From Malachius bipustulatus (Eukaryota; Arthropoda; Insecta; Coleoptera; Melyridae), in NCBI GenBank assembly GCA_910589415.1, contig OU342630.1, forward strand, positions 7,812,001 to 7,876,000: a DNA stretch of 64,000 bases, read 5' to 3'. Made by a program: the position numbers and the translations under genes. The notes under the pieces are model-generated. The model was given only the letters and a program-made list of their open reading frames with translations. It was not told the DNA's origin and ran no database searches. The number at the start of each line of letters is the position of its first letter. Positions within the stretch are counted from its first letter, which is position 1. Positions 34,001 through 43,611 of this stretch are shown piece after piece.

Positions 34001-37000
34001 AGATTCGGAACGAATGTTGTGCTGCTGCTTCTGGGTATACCTACGTCTCTTTATACCTGCGATGAACCTTATTCGCAGTAGTAGACTGGAAAACGCGTGT
34101 TGGTGTAGATGTATCTTGATTTGTTGCTCTCGTAAGCTGAAACTATTGATCGGGTCGGGAAGAAATTTTCTCTGGTTTAATTTATTACATAACTATTTTC
34201 ATTGTAAAATGAGTCGGAAAGAAGATATTGTAAAAAAACTGTTTTTGGGCACTATTTTTTCAATATGGTGGCGCAAGAGGCAAAGATACGAGGTGGCAAA
34301 GTAAAAATTCGGAAATAGCATGTCAAAATTAATCTATAAAATCACCAATTTTCGAAACTCCCGGAAAACTTTCCAGGTACCTAACCCTCTTTTTGAACAC
34401 CAAATGACTCTACTATCTATTGACTTTTGACTATCGGTATTTTCATCCCAAAAATTCTTGAAAAAATTCCTTAGCCACTTCATTTCTTAAATTACGCATC
34501 ATTTGAAATATTTGTGACATAATTGTGGCGTTATTTATAAGTAAATTATGTAGTGTAATATAATCATATAATCTAGTTCAGAAAGAATATGAACTTATCC
34601 CATACTTTATACTCACCCGTTTTAAAACTGGACTATTATACTAATGTACCTTCTTCCTGAAAACAATAAGCATCAACGCGACAGAGTATGTGTTATCCTA
34701 AATATCCAAAATGTACCTAAATCTTATTTAGGAACCAAACACGTGGACCCAGACACTGGCCTTATTTACTTCAAGTATGATTTTGGATATGAATTCGGAA
34801 TAATCTTGCCCGGGGAGAGCAAGCCAGGTCAGTTGCCAGCGCCACCTAAGGATAGGCAAGCTCCTCGGCGTCACTCCGACATCGAGCTTCCGGTCTACCA
34901 CGAAAGCACTAAGGGTCAGAGTGCTTCCAGAAAGGTTAAATGGGAGCCGTCCGCAGAGACCCAGCAAGATATTGGAGGTTCGCGATGGGAGCAGTCGTCT
35001 TGTAGTCCCATGACACTGTCACCTAGCTTACCAAGCATGTCGCCGGCTTTCAATAGTCATTATGTGGCAGGTAGTGCAAGTTTTCGATGGCTGTGTTAGA
35101 TCTACTGCTTTAATATTAAAAGTGTGTTGCTTTATCTAAAAAATCACCAGCGATGCTTGCTTGTTTAGGTCGAAATTAACAATAGGAGAAAGGCAAATGT
35201 TTTAATTTAAATGTGGGAAAACGCTCGATGAAGACCTTGTATAAGCTTTATATAATTATGTTGTCTGGCTGAACGTTTGAACTTTGTTTGTTGTTATTAT
35301 GCGCTGGAGATACTATAAGAAGAAAATAATGATATGTAATTATCAAACACTCGCATACCGAAATCTAAAAGTTGGTAAAATATATATAGGGCTATGCAAA
35401 TATCATGGTACGAGTATTCGGAAAAGGTTAAAGATTTACAGGTTCGGTTATAAAATGGAGAACAATTTGCGCTTTTTATTAGGAGACCCTTTCATGGGTC
35501 TTTCAGATTAAAAAATTTCTTACCGATAAGATTGGGTTAATAACCGATAATTTTGATAAGATTTTTATCAAAAGTACCATTTTGTAGCACATTAGTCGAT
35601 CAATCTACGCTCGGTATTATGATCCTTTATTCCCTTGACGTAGAATTTGAAAGGGTATATGAAACCTAAAAAGCCCATGATCTACACCAATGAATTAATG
35701 TCATGATTGATTTTAGTATACAGGGTGTCCGGAAATTATGAGCAAAAAGGTGATTCTACTGGATGAAATAGTACTTACTGTAGTCAATAGTAACTACAAA
35801 TTTTTTTCGAAAACTCACTGATAAGAAAGTTATAAGCCTTCAAAGTTGATTTATTTTAAATCAATATTTTTTATAAATTTGTTTCTAGTGTAGGTACGGA
35901 TTTTCTTAAAATTTGACACACTTGCCACTGATGTTGCTTTGCATTCTTGGTCCAAATTAGACTTGAATCCCTCGAAATCAAGAGGCCTTATATGCCCTTG
36001 ACTTTCAAAAAAGGCCTATAATTTTTTCGTAATATTTTTTCCTAAGTTTTGAAGACGCACAATTGAAGAACATGAAGAAAATTCGGAAAAGGTCCTCCCT
36101 CTGTGTCTATCACGATAAAATGACCTGTTTCCGAGTAAAACGGTTTTAAAAATTTGCTTGCACTAAAATTGATCACCATAAATTATGATCATTTTGCAAC
36201 AATACCAAAGCATGCTTTGGAAACAGCTGCAGGGTTGCCTAGGAAACAAGACGTTTGATTTGGATTTAATTTTGACAGCAATTTTTTTTTAATTAAAATC
36301 ATTTTACTATTTTATTTAAAAAAAATTATTAAATTTTTTTTAAATTTTTTCATTTCTAAGTTTATTTATAAACGAATATCTCTGTTTTGTACGAGTACAT
36401 AACTAGGCAACCCTGCAGCTGTTTCCAAAGCATGCTTTGGTATTGTTGCAGAATGATCATAATTTATGGTGATCAATTTAATAAATCTGTAAAATTTTTC
36501 ATGCTCTAAAACTGGTAATTAGTAGGTATTTTGGTACCAGCATGTTCAGAAAATAATTCTCCTTCGATAGACATTATAGTCCTTGTAGATAAAGATAACA
36601 GTGGTGAGAAATAAACTGCAAATATGTGATTTCCCATGCTATTCGCCTATATTCTGCTTTGAAACTTGCCACTCGGTATATTGCATTCTTTGGTCCATAA
36701 AAGTAAAACGTCATACCAAATTTCATCAAACTCGCTTCACGGGCTTAGCGTTTGTAATCAAATGATTATTTTTTCAGAATTGACCTTTCGGTATCTCGTA
36801 GTGGCTAAAGCATACAACTTTGTACTTAGATAGGTTGACTTAAATCGACTTAGTTCCATCCGAGGTAGTATGTACTTATGTTTTAGAGACTTTTTAAGAA
36901 CGATCTGTATCAGGGCGAGTTTCGCGGGAATTATAAAAAATGTTCCTAACTTTTCGTTAACAATTCATTTTAGTACAACTTGGTAAATCCTGCTAAAGAA

Positions 37001-37847
37001 AACGCAATTCACGAGTCACGGTCGATTGACATTTTTGATGGTTAGAAGTCATTTTAATTTTCATAAATTGGGGGGTGTGTTGCAAAAGTCATCAATATAC
37101 TTATCTTTAATGGTATAACTCAAAGGCTGTCCTAAACTTCTTGCTCATCCGTTCGTGCATAACAAAATATCCAAATATAAGTTTGCTTTGAATTGTATGA
37201 ATTTGTCGTTATGATGTTGCAATGGTTGCTTAATTATTTGAATAAAATAATGCACAGGCTTAGACGTTTGATTCTAGAAATAAAGAAGATTTTATTTTTA
37301 ACAGACTCGGGGAGAAAAGGAATTGACACTCCACCAAGCTGCCCAAGCACACCTGGAAGTATTTATGGAAAGGCTCCGCAGTCTGGACAGATCAGAGCAC
37401 CATTGTTTATAACAGTGAGTTTCAGATTTATAAACAAAATTACAAATTTTTGAAAATAACATTTTTGTAGCCCCTACGTGATATCGCAGTGGTGTGTGGT
37501 CAAATGGCCAAGTTCGAATGCATCGTCCAGAGTGAACCTCAACCCAATATTATGTGGTCTAGAAATGGCAGAATAATTCAGGATTCACGTGATTACCAAC
37601 TACATTATCGCAACGGAGTATGCCGACTTGTCATTTCACAAACTTATCCTGGTAAATAAACTCATATTTTTTTAAATCTGGAACATCTTTAATTATTTAG
37701 TCACATTTTTTGTCAATTATTTATATCACAATTCCTTTTATAGAAGATGCTGGCACATATAGCTGCACAGCATCCAACCCAGCAGGTACAGGTAGCACTT
37801 CAGCAACATTACAAGTTCCAGGTGAGCGTCGGTCCACCTATATTTAA
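19725..37847 (+). CDS. Titin-like sarcomere protein with Ig domains (zormin/sallimus-type), 3' eleven exons
   Basis: Exons: 19725-19972, 20326-21824, 21880-22092, 23717-23877, 23947-26610, 26871-27132, 31938-32933, 34732-35070, 37305-37414, 37471-37651, 37744-37847. All are GT-AG and the phases sum to 2,258 codons plus TAA. The visible protein has Ig domains at about residues 1-45 (partial), 64-155, 168-260, 275-365, 488-580 and 585-690. A ~1,450-residue Pro/Glu/Lys/Ser-rich disordered region follows, then one C-terminal Ig (~2160-2250). The Ig domains carry the Cys, WxxxG and DxGxYxC core. The disordered region has three KG-F-SDYES modules and three PPEI motifs, and FKYDFGYEFGIILPGE near residue 2030. 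Such proteins link Z-disc or M-line structures in insect muscle. Zormin is my best guess from a few terminal and N-terminal Ig domains flanking disorder; sallimus or another titin relative is possible. The start lies outside the window. The last exon may instead splice on at 37821. Confidence 0.85.
22093..23716 (+). other. Intron of the titin-like gene, no clear element
   Basis: About 1.6 kb, AT-rich. It contains an ACAGGGTGAT-type repeat end (about 22693) but no matching partner was found. No exon-like frame with an Ig motif. Confidence 0.5.
23717..23877 (+). CDS. Titin-like gene exon 4: end of Ig 6
   Basis: The acceptor TTTCGCAG precedes ATLNHGGRYMVRAVNSGGEA, the F and G strands of Ig 6. 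The domain ends at VFEPTPD. The donor is TTG|GTAAGT at 23877/23878. The following 69 nt are open in the same frame (see findings), so an isoform that keeps them is possible. Confidence 0.85.
23947..26610 (+). CDS. Titin-like gene exon 5: 888-codon disordered, proline-rich exon
   Basis: Rich in Pro, Glu, Lys, Ser and Thr, with no Ig fold. Repeated short motifs include LQPEPPAEICYP, LEPGTPPEIAF, SWPPPQ and SWPPAPP, and EPPPLPPKREQPLAPPLP, a likely SH3-type ligand stretch. It has the first SDYES module (PSKFIKGKFTDSDYES, followed by HPKWKPCASDTEE). A partial echo is YSDGYTADTEEAFF. The acceptor before 23947 (TATATGAAG) has a weak pyrimidine tract. The donor at 26610 (AAG|GTTTGA) is also weaker than most. 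Without splicing there the frame stops at once (GKKV-stop), giving a possible short form. Confidence 0.85.
26871..27132 (+). CDS. Titin-like gene exon 6: second SDYES module
   Basis: Starts EMPPPPPLITNSYTEHRLEQ after TATTTCAG. Contains GPPPPSPKHFVKGEFKESDY and ESDYEHCSQQTWSS, then FRTIRAPP. The module's usual KW tail is diverged here. Donor ACAG|GTAAAA at 27132/27133. It is the only coding exon between two introns rich in repeats, so it may be alternatively used. Skipping it would shift the frame (262 nt). Confidence 0.8.
28042..28220. repeat. MITE family L, copy 1 (179 bp)
   Basis: ACTATACTCCCAGATCAAAA...GTTGGCAGTAACTGACATTA at the left pairs with TAATGTCAGTTACTGCCAAC...TTTTGATCGGGGATTATAGT at the right. 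It is nearly all stem. A diverged relative is at about 33000-33205, in another intron of the same gene. Confidence 0.85.
28741..29560. repeat. Foldback element family M with C/G homopolymers (820 bp)
   Basis: The outer ends GAGGGTGTTCATTTTATCTG and CAGATAAAATGAACACCCTG are followed by TA. Inner arms pair, for example GACATCCAATGATACCAAAC with GTTTGGTATGATTGGATGTC. A run of about 12 C near 28980 faces a run of G near 29286 across the palindrome. Frames inside this element are not genes. Confidence 0.85.
29604..30225. repeat. Foldback element family F, copy 2 (~620 bp)
   Basis: The left arm has CAGGGTTATCCTAAATAAG... GGTCAGGAAATGCG. The right arm has GGTGCATTTGCGAACC... and GGAATCTCTACCCAAAAATT, its reverse complement with divergence. 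It resembles the element at 13917-14663 in the CGGTGCATTT segment. Confidence 0.65.
30230..31673. repeat. Foldback element family A, copy 2 (~1.44 kb)
   Basis: The left end CAGGGTGTCTGG with AAACCTAGTCTG matches copy 1 at 3513-3580 in reverse. The right arm (31380-31673) has GTTCCTGACTTCCCTGACG and ATCTCCGTTTAGGGACAC. The segment TTTTATCGAAA..TGACACCTGTCAAAAC is present twice (about 31090-31240 and 31290-31410), a local tandem duplication. Nested near 30915-31062 is a hairpin centred on GAGAGCAAAGCGCTCTC. Confidence 0.75.
31938..32933 (+). CDS. Titin-like gene exon 7: third SDYES module and basic region
   Basis: The acceptor is AATAG|GTAGAA, chosen because its phase matches exon 6. It encodes GRTPTPSEIDFPQHIVGPS, LQPGSPPEIVYTSSP, KFIPGEFRESDYESEVES followed by KPKWAPSGSDTEELHYRRVR, and a Lys/Ser-rich end (MDSMTQTFKSKTQKFVSDIM) that may form a short helix. 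Donor TATG|GTAAGG at 32933/32934. Confidence 0.85.
33000..33205. repeat. MITE family L, copy 2 (diverged)
   Basis: CAGTTACTGTTACTGACATTCC (left) and AATGTCAGTTGCTGCA (right) correspond to the arms of the 28042-28220 element. The inner CAATTTCGATGGACCGG pairs with CCGCTCCGTCGAAATTG. Confidence 0.6.
33426..34080 (-). pseudogene. Decayed CXC-type cysteine-rich gene fragment
   Basis: On the minus strand several frames together resemble a common but uncharacterised insect repeat-associated protein. One frame gives HSFRICHQSQQWYGVEKN then WGWKK (about 34020-33945). Another gives PETLLKLVSCKCKNQCREAR, GCRKAGLKC and an acidic tail DEEEETETIFEQ (33954-33721). The Cys spacing is like half of a tesmin/CXC motif. 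The frame changes and the stop at 33721 show it is broken. It sits in the titin-like gene's intron, antisense to it. Confidence 0.5.
34732..35070 (+). CDS. Titin-like gene exon 8: FKYDFGYEFGIILPGE motif
   Basis: The acceptor TTATTTAG gives GTKHVDPDTGLIYFKYDFGY then EFGIILPGESKPGQLP. This ordered-looking, aromatic-rich block stands out from the disordered sequence around it and is probably a conserved binding motif. The exon then turns Ser/Pro-rich (SPMTLSPSLPSMSPAF). Codon use is more GC-rich than in the neighbouring exons. Donor GCAG|GTAGTG. Confidence 0.85.
35071..36166 (+). other. Intron of the titin-like gene with a lone repeat terminus
   Basis: TACAGGGTGTCCGGAAATTATG at about 35719 is a CAGGGTGTCC-type element end, but no inverted partner was found nearby. 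No coding signal. Confidence 0.4.
36167..36478. repeat. Inverted-repeat element with TAA target duplication (312 bp, PIF/Harbinger-like)
   Basis: The arms AATTGATCACCATAAATTATG...CAGCTGCAGGGTTGCCTAG and CTAGGCAACCCTGCAGCTG...CATAATTTATGGTGATCAATT are almost identical over about 80 bp. It is flanked by TAA at 36164-36166 and 36479-36481. A 3-bp TAA duplication is typical of PIF/Harbinger-type MITEs. Confidence 0.8.
37305..37847 (+). CDS. Titin-like gene exons 9-11: C-terminal Ig domain and stop
   Basis: Exon 37305-37414 encodes DSGRKGIDTPPSCPSTPGS and the start of the Ig (APLFIT). Exon 37471-37651 has AKFECIVQSEPQPNIMWSRN and the C-E strands. Exon 37744-37847 has EDAGTYSCTASNPAG and the G strand (ATLQVPG). 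After VPG the frame runs nine more residues to TAA (37845-37847). A good donor (CCAG|GTGAGC) lies at 37821/37822, so the gene either ends here or continues to exons I could not find in the window. Confidence 0.85.
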
Positions 37848-38929
37848 CTTCATGGTATGGTGGTGGTGTTAACCTGGTGGTGGTGCTTTTTCTTGTGTTA
37901 TTAAGTGGAAACGACGTCAATAATTATTTTACTCGACCTCACGAATTGTGTTTATATCGAATTTATATAATTAGACCTTTCGAAACGAATAACTTATGTG
38001 CTTCAACTCAATGCATCGGATGAGCTAAAATTTATGTAAGGATAAAAAATGTAATTTCAAAAGTTTTAAATTTCAATCGATAGGTATCTAAAGGTTTTCA
38101 ACCTCACTTACTATTTTATATTTATTATTACCTACGTAGTTACCGACTGCGTTATTTTGGATCCGTCTGGTCAATCAAGATTGATAATGGCTTAATCATA
38201 TTATGTCGTTTCAGCAAGCGCGCTTCAATAAATAATAAATCGGTAACCACCAAACTTTTATTTCGTTAAAATGTTATGTCAGATATTTGTTTGTCCTCTT
38301 ATACTGTTTGTATTGTTACAACATAATTTATTATGATTATTTATGTTTTAGAAGTTGGTATTAAAGCTTTTTTGCCTTTTGACTTGATTTTTCTCAAATA
38401 CCTTACTTTTAGCTCACTCGTTTGAAGAAATTATAAACTTGATACTGACGAAATGCTATATGCATTGCAGACGCCGTTACTTGGTGGAAATATTGTAGGC
38501 AATGGTCGGGAAGTTACTAAAATGTGTTACTTGCTACTTGTATGTGAGTCAGGAATGCCTATACGGACCAGGCACATCCTGTGCCCTGTACCTTAATTAA
38601 CTATATTATTGAAAAATAATTTTACTCCAAAATGACCCCGCGCAGTTTTTAAAGGGGACTTAGGTCGCAATTTTGTTAAAACTAGTGAAAAATGTCAATC
38701 AAATAATCCTGATAAATGTGGTCTCACAAGAATTAAGATAACTCTCTGCAGGTAATCCGAGAAAAATCTAAGAATATTTCAACATAGGTACTATGAAAAA
38801 GTTTACTGAGATTTTGTGAAGGAAAACAACAACGTTTCTGTCAACTGACAAATTTGCACTATTTCGGCGTATTTTTAACAATTTTGACGTATTCTGACGA
38901 TTTTTTAGGTTTTTTTAAGAAAAAAGAAG
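37848..38929. other. Probable 3' UTR then intergenic sequence
   Basis: No further exon with Ig-like sequence is seen. AT-rich with no element recognised. Confidence 0.4.
38227..38239 (+). terminator. Candidate polyadenylation signals for the titin-like gene
   Basis: Two AATAAA hexamers (38227-38232 and 38234-38239) lie about 380 bp after the stop codon at 37845-37847. They would serve if exon 11 is terminal. Confidence 0.4.
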
Positions 38930-39355
38930 AATAAAAATTTAATGATTTTTTTTTAAGTTGAAAATTTTTGGTTTTTATTATTTTTTTCACGCCGAATGAC
39001 ATAAAAAAACAACATGGCGGCCATAAGAAAAACAAAAGTTAACTGTGAAAACTCTTGGATCTAATCGGCCTTGAACATTTTTGTAATGACAGATGTGTAG
39101 CTCTTGACGATTTATGTAAGCCTACGAAAAATTGTTTATTAATTTACAATAATAGCAAAGATATGGCAAAAATAAGAAATCTCGATTTTTCAGTTTTTTC
39201 AGGATATTCCAGGAGCATTCACAGATATCTTGTACTCGTATGTCTTGACGGATTCGATATGTGGCCACAAAACTGCGCATATTTTCTCTAATTTAACCGA
39301 CCCTGTATCTCTTAGCGTTCAGGAGATAGCAATATAGAGAAGGATACAATGGTGC
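38930..39355. repeat. Foldback family K, single arm
   Basis: Contains CAACATGGCGGCCATAAG, GCCTACGAAAAATTG and ACCGACCCTGTATCTCTTAG in the order of the right arm of the 16846-17863 element. The opposite arm is absent. It ends near a TATAGAGAAGGATAC that recurs inverted at 40250. Confidence 0.75.
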
Positions 39356-39419
39356 AGCCTGTATATCATTCTCCATATTACAATATCCATAAAGTATATC
39401 CTTCTCTATAGGTTAACTT

Positions 39420-40215
39420 TTATTGTTTTTTATTATTATTTTTATATATTTTTAATAAATAATATTTATTGTTGTATTTGTGTGTGACTGGAAGAGGGTT
39501 GTTTTGATATTATGGTTTGATATATTTGGGAAAGGTTTTTGATTTCTGTTCTATCATTAATACTATTTTTTTCATTCTGTATGTGGATCATTTCAAGGAT
39601 AGTTCTTTTGTACGTGTTGATAAATACGACAACACAGAAATTATAGACACAGAACGCAACACGTACAAAAGAACTATCCTTGAAATGATCCACATACAGA
39701 ATGAAAAAAATAGTATTAATGATAGAACAGAAATCAAAAACCTTTCCCAAATATATCAAACCATAATATCAAAACAACCCTCTTCCAGACACACACAAAT
39801 ACAACAATAAATATCATTTATTAAAAATAAATAAAAATAATAATAAAAAACAATAAAAGTTAACCTGAAGTTTACTCCCAACGATTCATAAAATAACATC
39901 ACTTCCCAAACAATATCATTCACATAGTTATTTTAAACAATATACACATACAAACACCAACTCAACAAAACAAAAAAAAAAAAAAAAAAACACAAAAAAA
40001 CAATAATAGTAAAAGAACAATTATCTAAAATAAACATTGTTTCAAACGATATGCCATTTTTAGATTTTGACTTGTAAATGTCATACTTTTATATTTTCAT
40101 TTCACTAAAATAATTTTTATTGTATCTATTTTATTAATTAAATATGTGATCAAGGGATTAATCAATCCCGAAACGTCAACTATTTATTAATAACTACAAA
40201 AGTAAGCCTGAGAGA
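39420..40215. mobile_element. Penelope-like element fragment arranged as a palindrome
   Basis: About 39470-39630 is the reverse complement of 39655-39816, so both strands encode nearly the same peptide (KRTILEMIHIQNEKNSINDR, then TEIKNLSQIYQTIIS). On the plus strand it continues from DTERNTYKRTILEM. This matches the tail after the GIY-YIG domain of Penelope-like elements (LEM.FI....N.RTD...LS.IY). The right copy is followed by a 3' UTR-like region with CAATCCCGAAACGTC (about 40165). An adjacent pair in inverted orientation, or a fold-back reverse transcription, would explain it. The element lies between two family K pieces. Confidence 0.65.
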
Positions 40216-40265
40216 ACCTAAAAACCAATACAAGAATAATAATATAATCCTTCTCTATATTGCTA

Positions 40266-41036
40266 TCTCGTAAAAGCTAACATACAGGGTCAGTTGAATT
40301 AGAGTCAAGGATGCGCAATTTGATGATTTATAAGAATCTGAAAATGTTTTTTGTATATTTTCAGTCGGTGCTGAATAATTCTGAAAAAAACTCCAAAATC
40401 GACATTTCTTATTTTTGCCATATCTTTCTTATTATTGGAAATTGATAAATAATTTTTTGTGGGCTTACATAAGTCGCCAAGAGCTACCCATCTGATGTTT
40501 CAGAAATTTTCAAAGCCGACTAGATGCCAGTGTTTTCATAGTCAACTTTTGTTTTTCTTATGGCCGCCATATGATTTTTTTATGTCGTTCGATATAAAAA
40601 AAATTATGGAAACTAAAAATTGATAAGCTTTGAAAAAAAATTCCAAAATTTTTATTCTTCTTTTTTCGAAGAAAACCAAAATTTTGTTCGCTGAAATACG
40701 TCAATGTGAAGTTATACTGCTTGCCTTATGGTTTTTTTTATTTCTCTATGATATTCGGTTTAAAAAGTTGTCTTCTTTCTAAAGAAAAAAGAAGAACAAT
40801 TTTTTTTTTCTTGAAGTTTAATAATTTTAGGTTTTTATTATTTTTCACAAACCGAATGACATAAAAAAAAACAACATGGCGGCCATAGGAAAAACAAAAG
40901 TTGACTATGGAAACTCTGGAATCTAGTCGGCTTTGAAAATTTTTGAAATGTCAGATCGGTAGCTCTTGGCGACTTATGTAAGCCTACGACGAAAATAAGA
41001 AATTTCGATTTTTAAGTTTTTTTAGGATATTTCTTT
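40266..41036. repeat. Foldback family K, third copy
   Basis: The left arm has ACAGGGTCAGTTGAATTAG and CTTATGGCCGCCATATG. The right arm has ACATGGCGGCCATAGG and TTCGATTTTTAAG. The right end is cut short at TTTAGGATATTTC compared with the full copy at 16846-17863. Confidence 0.75.
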
Positions 41037-41666
41037 ATCCTAACTATATCTAACTTTAAAAAGTCAGATGTGACGTCAAACTAACCGTCCGAATTAATAT
41101 TTTTTATTTCACCAGAAAATGTTAAACAGTTAAATGTCAAGTTGTGAACGAGCGTAAATTATTGAAGAAATCATTCAAACGATGAATTGAACGGTTTATG
41201 TCAGTTTGAGAGCCACTGACAACAGATAAAATTTATTCACGTAATGACGTTTTATCCTTTGTGCTGTCCATTTAATTCTCATTCAAAACCAATGTTGACG
41301 TATACTAATTTATGCGGAATGGAGTGTTTAGACAAACTGGAGGGTTTCTATGAGAACCACATACAGGGTGGCCCAGCGAAAAGGTATCGGGCCTAATGAC
41401 TTGAAAACTGAAGATGTACGCGAAAAACGCCGAAACAGGTCGATTTTGTTATCAAAGTAGGCATATTTTCGTGACAAATTTAACCACCCAAATTCACCCC
41501 CTTGGAAGGGGTAGCTACCCCTTTGCTTATCATCATAGGGAACAGCTATTGAGGGATACATCATTTGAAAGCTACTTGAATTCTCTTTACAACGATATCT
41601 AACATCAATCTGTTAAACTTATTTTTTCTACACCGTTTACAATTAAGAATCGAAATAACTTGTATA
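41037..41666. other. Intergenic, no supported gene
   Basis: A CAGGGTGGCCCAGCG end at about 41365 suggests another element, but its partner was not identified. Confidence 0.35.
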
Positions 41667-42224
41667 CAGGGTTAGTATACATTTGAAGCGCCCAGTAGAA
41701 AAAGTTCGATTTTTAGTTGATCTAGGAATCTGAAATTTGGAATTTGGGCAAGATACATAATAACGAGTCGAAATTAAATATTACCAAGATGGCGGCACAT
41801 TCAAAAATGGGGAAAGGAAGTGTCATCTTTGTTTTTTTGAATAGGACGCCCCATATATTATTGCATTTTCATATTGTATGAGAAAATGTGATAATAATGG
41901 TGTTTATAGTTGCAGTTTAAATTGAGTAGACTACGAGTTATAAACAAGTGAAAATCATGATTTTCCAACTTTAAGGCCATTTCCAACAAAAACGGCTCAA
42001 GATATCAGAAAACGGATTACATGTCCCTATTTTAACTTTTAAAGAGGTATCCTATTACGGAGTTAGATTGTTTATACAGGATGGTGAAAATTATCAGATT
42101 TTGTTCACCCTGTATAAACATTTCAACTAATGCAGTAGGATACTAAAAGAGTTCCAAATTTCAGATTGCTACATCAACTAGAAGTCGAACTTTTTCTAAT
42201 GGGCGCTTTAAAAGAATCACCCTA
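41667..42224. repeat. Foldback element family O (~560 bp)
   Basis: GCGCCCAGTAGAAAAAGTTCG at the left pairs with CGAACTTTTTCTAATGGGCGC at the right, and CTGAAATTTGGAA with TTCCAAATTTCAG. The outer ends are TATACAGGGTTAG and CACCCTATATA. The internal TGATTTTCCAACTTTAAGGCC and ACGGCTCAAGATATC are shared loosely with family R at 45011-45890. Confidence 0.75.
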
Positions 42225-42232
42225 TATAGTCT

Positions 42233-42562
42233 TTTTCTTTTGGTTTCCGTCTTTTGTCAATTGCTTTTCCTAATTTGTCAAATGCTTTTCCCATTTATCA
42301 AACGTCAGTGTGATTTTTCAATTCAAATTCCTCTTTTGTCAAATAAGGTTTCTTTCATACCAAATGCTTTTCCAATATTTATGATACTGTCACTGTACGT
42401 GAATAGCAAAAGCAGTTGACATAAAGTGAAACTGATTTGACATAAAAGGAAATTTATTGATACATCAATGCCTATAAGCATTGATAGATAGAAAAATGAG
42501 AAAATCATTTGACATACTAGGAAAAGCAATGGACAAAAGAGGAAAACCAAAAGAAAAGGACT
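42233..42562. repeat. Foldback built from TTTTGTCAAATGCTTTTCC units (330 bp)
   Basis: The left half has direct units TTGTCAATTGCTTTTCC, TTGTCAAATGCTTTTCC and ATACCAAATGCTTTTCC. The right half has their reverse complements (GAAAATCATTTGACA, GGAAAAGCAATGGACAAAAG). The outer ends CTTTTTCTTTTGGTTTCC and GGAAAACCAAAAGAAAAGG pair. Confidence 0.75.
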
Positions 42563-42657
42563 GTAATCAACAAACAAGTTCTGTTGTTACAAGATTATTT
42601 TCCTTTCCTTATTAACATTTTTTTTCAAAATTTGCTTCACTTTTTAAAATAACAGAG

Positions 42658-43376
42658 AATGACAGACCTGCTTTTAAGACTCAAAAGACCGTTAAGCAAC
42701 TTTTCTCGAAACTCAAAGATAAAACACCCACAATGCAAAAACAGTCTGCCATCGACGCACAGACTCGCAGGGCGCAAAAAGTTGCCATACCTAACAATGA
42801 CTTACAAGATATTCTAGCTTGGGGCGATAGAAACCAAGTTCAACGTAATGCTGGAAAAACCCAAGCAGTCATCTTCTCCAAAAAGTCTTCGCCAACGTTC
42901 TGGAGCCAGATATGGTGATGGCGGGACACTCTTACTCCATCTCCAGCTCAGCTCCTAAACATACGCTGAGACTACTCGACTCTATCCAGAAAAGAGCCAT
43001 ACACTTGATTGGGGACCCAGATTTCACAAAAGATTTAGAACTCTTGAACATCGAAGAAGAGTAGCTGATCTGTATCTGTTTTACAGATATTTTTATGGAA
43101 AGTGTTCAAAAGACGTGGCCCGCTTGATCCCACCTAGAACAAGACCAGACAGAAAAACACGTCGATCCGCAGACGCTCATCCATATCAGGTTCAGCTCGT
43201 TACACCTCGTACCACCCTATTTCAGACTTCTTTTATGTATCGAACCGCATCACTATACAACCTACAGCGATTCAAGGCCAACGTGAATCGACATCTCCGC
43301 ACATTCACCGCTCCCAGAGCGTCATAGGGATTTCCCTGTAGTGCATGTGAAGTTTCAATAAAAAAAATAAAATATT
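42658..43376 (+). pseudogene. LINE (RTE/Jockey-like) 3' end, broken
   Basis: The plus strand reads NDRPAFKTQKTVKQLFSKLK, then NNDLQDILAWGDRNQVQRNA and KTQAVIFSKK, the region after the RT catalytic core in LINEs. The reading then shifts: SYSISSSAPKHTLRLLDSIQ, RAIHLIGDP, and finally RTTLFQTSFMYRTASLYNLQ with RFKANVNRHLRTF, the standard C-terminus. An A-rich tail with AATAAA follows (about 43357-43376). Frameshifts and a stop after QIW (42916-42918) make it a remnant. No RNase H domain is seen. Confidence 0.8.
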
Positions 43377-43611
43377 TTCAAATATTTATACAGGGTGTCC
43401 CAATATTCCATGGACATGGGGCAACCACAGATTACTGAGGTAAAAAAAAGTCGCTCGGACCAAACTTATCTCTATACCAAAGTGCTTCGTTTGTCCGTTA
43501 GAGAGCTTCAAAGTCTTTTGAAAATGTTAGTTTTTTTGAAATAGCTCAAAGTCGGCTGATTCCAATTCGATGAAATTTGGTAGGTGAATTTCTTATTAAA
43601 AGTACTAACTT
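43377..43611. other. Repeat-end sequence, no gene
   Basis: Starts near TATACAGGGTGTCCCAATATTCC (about 43389), another CAGGGTGTCC-type terminus, with no paired end found. Confidence 0.35.
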
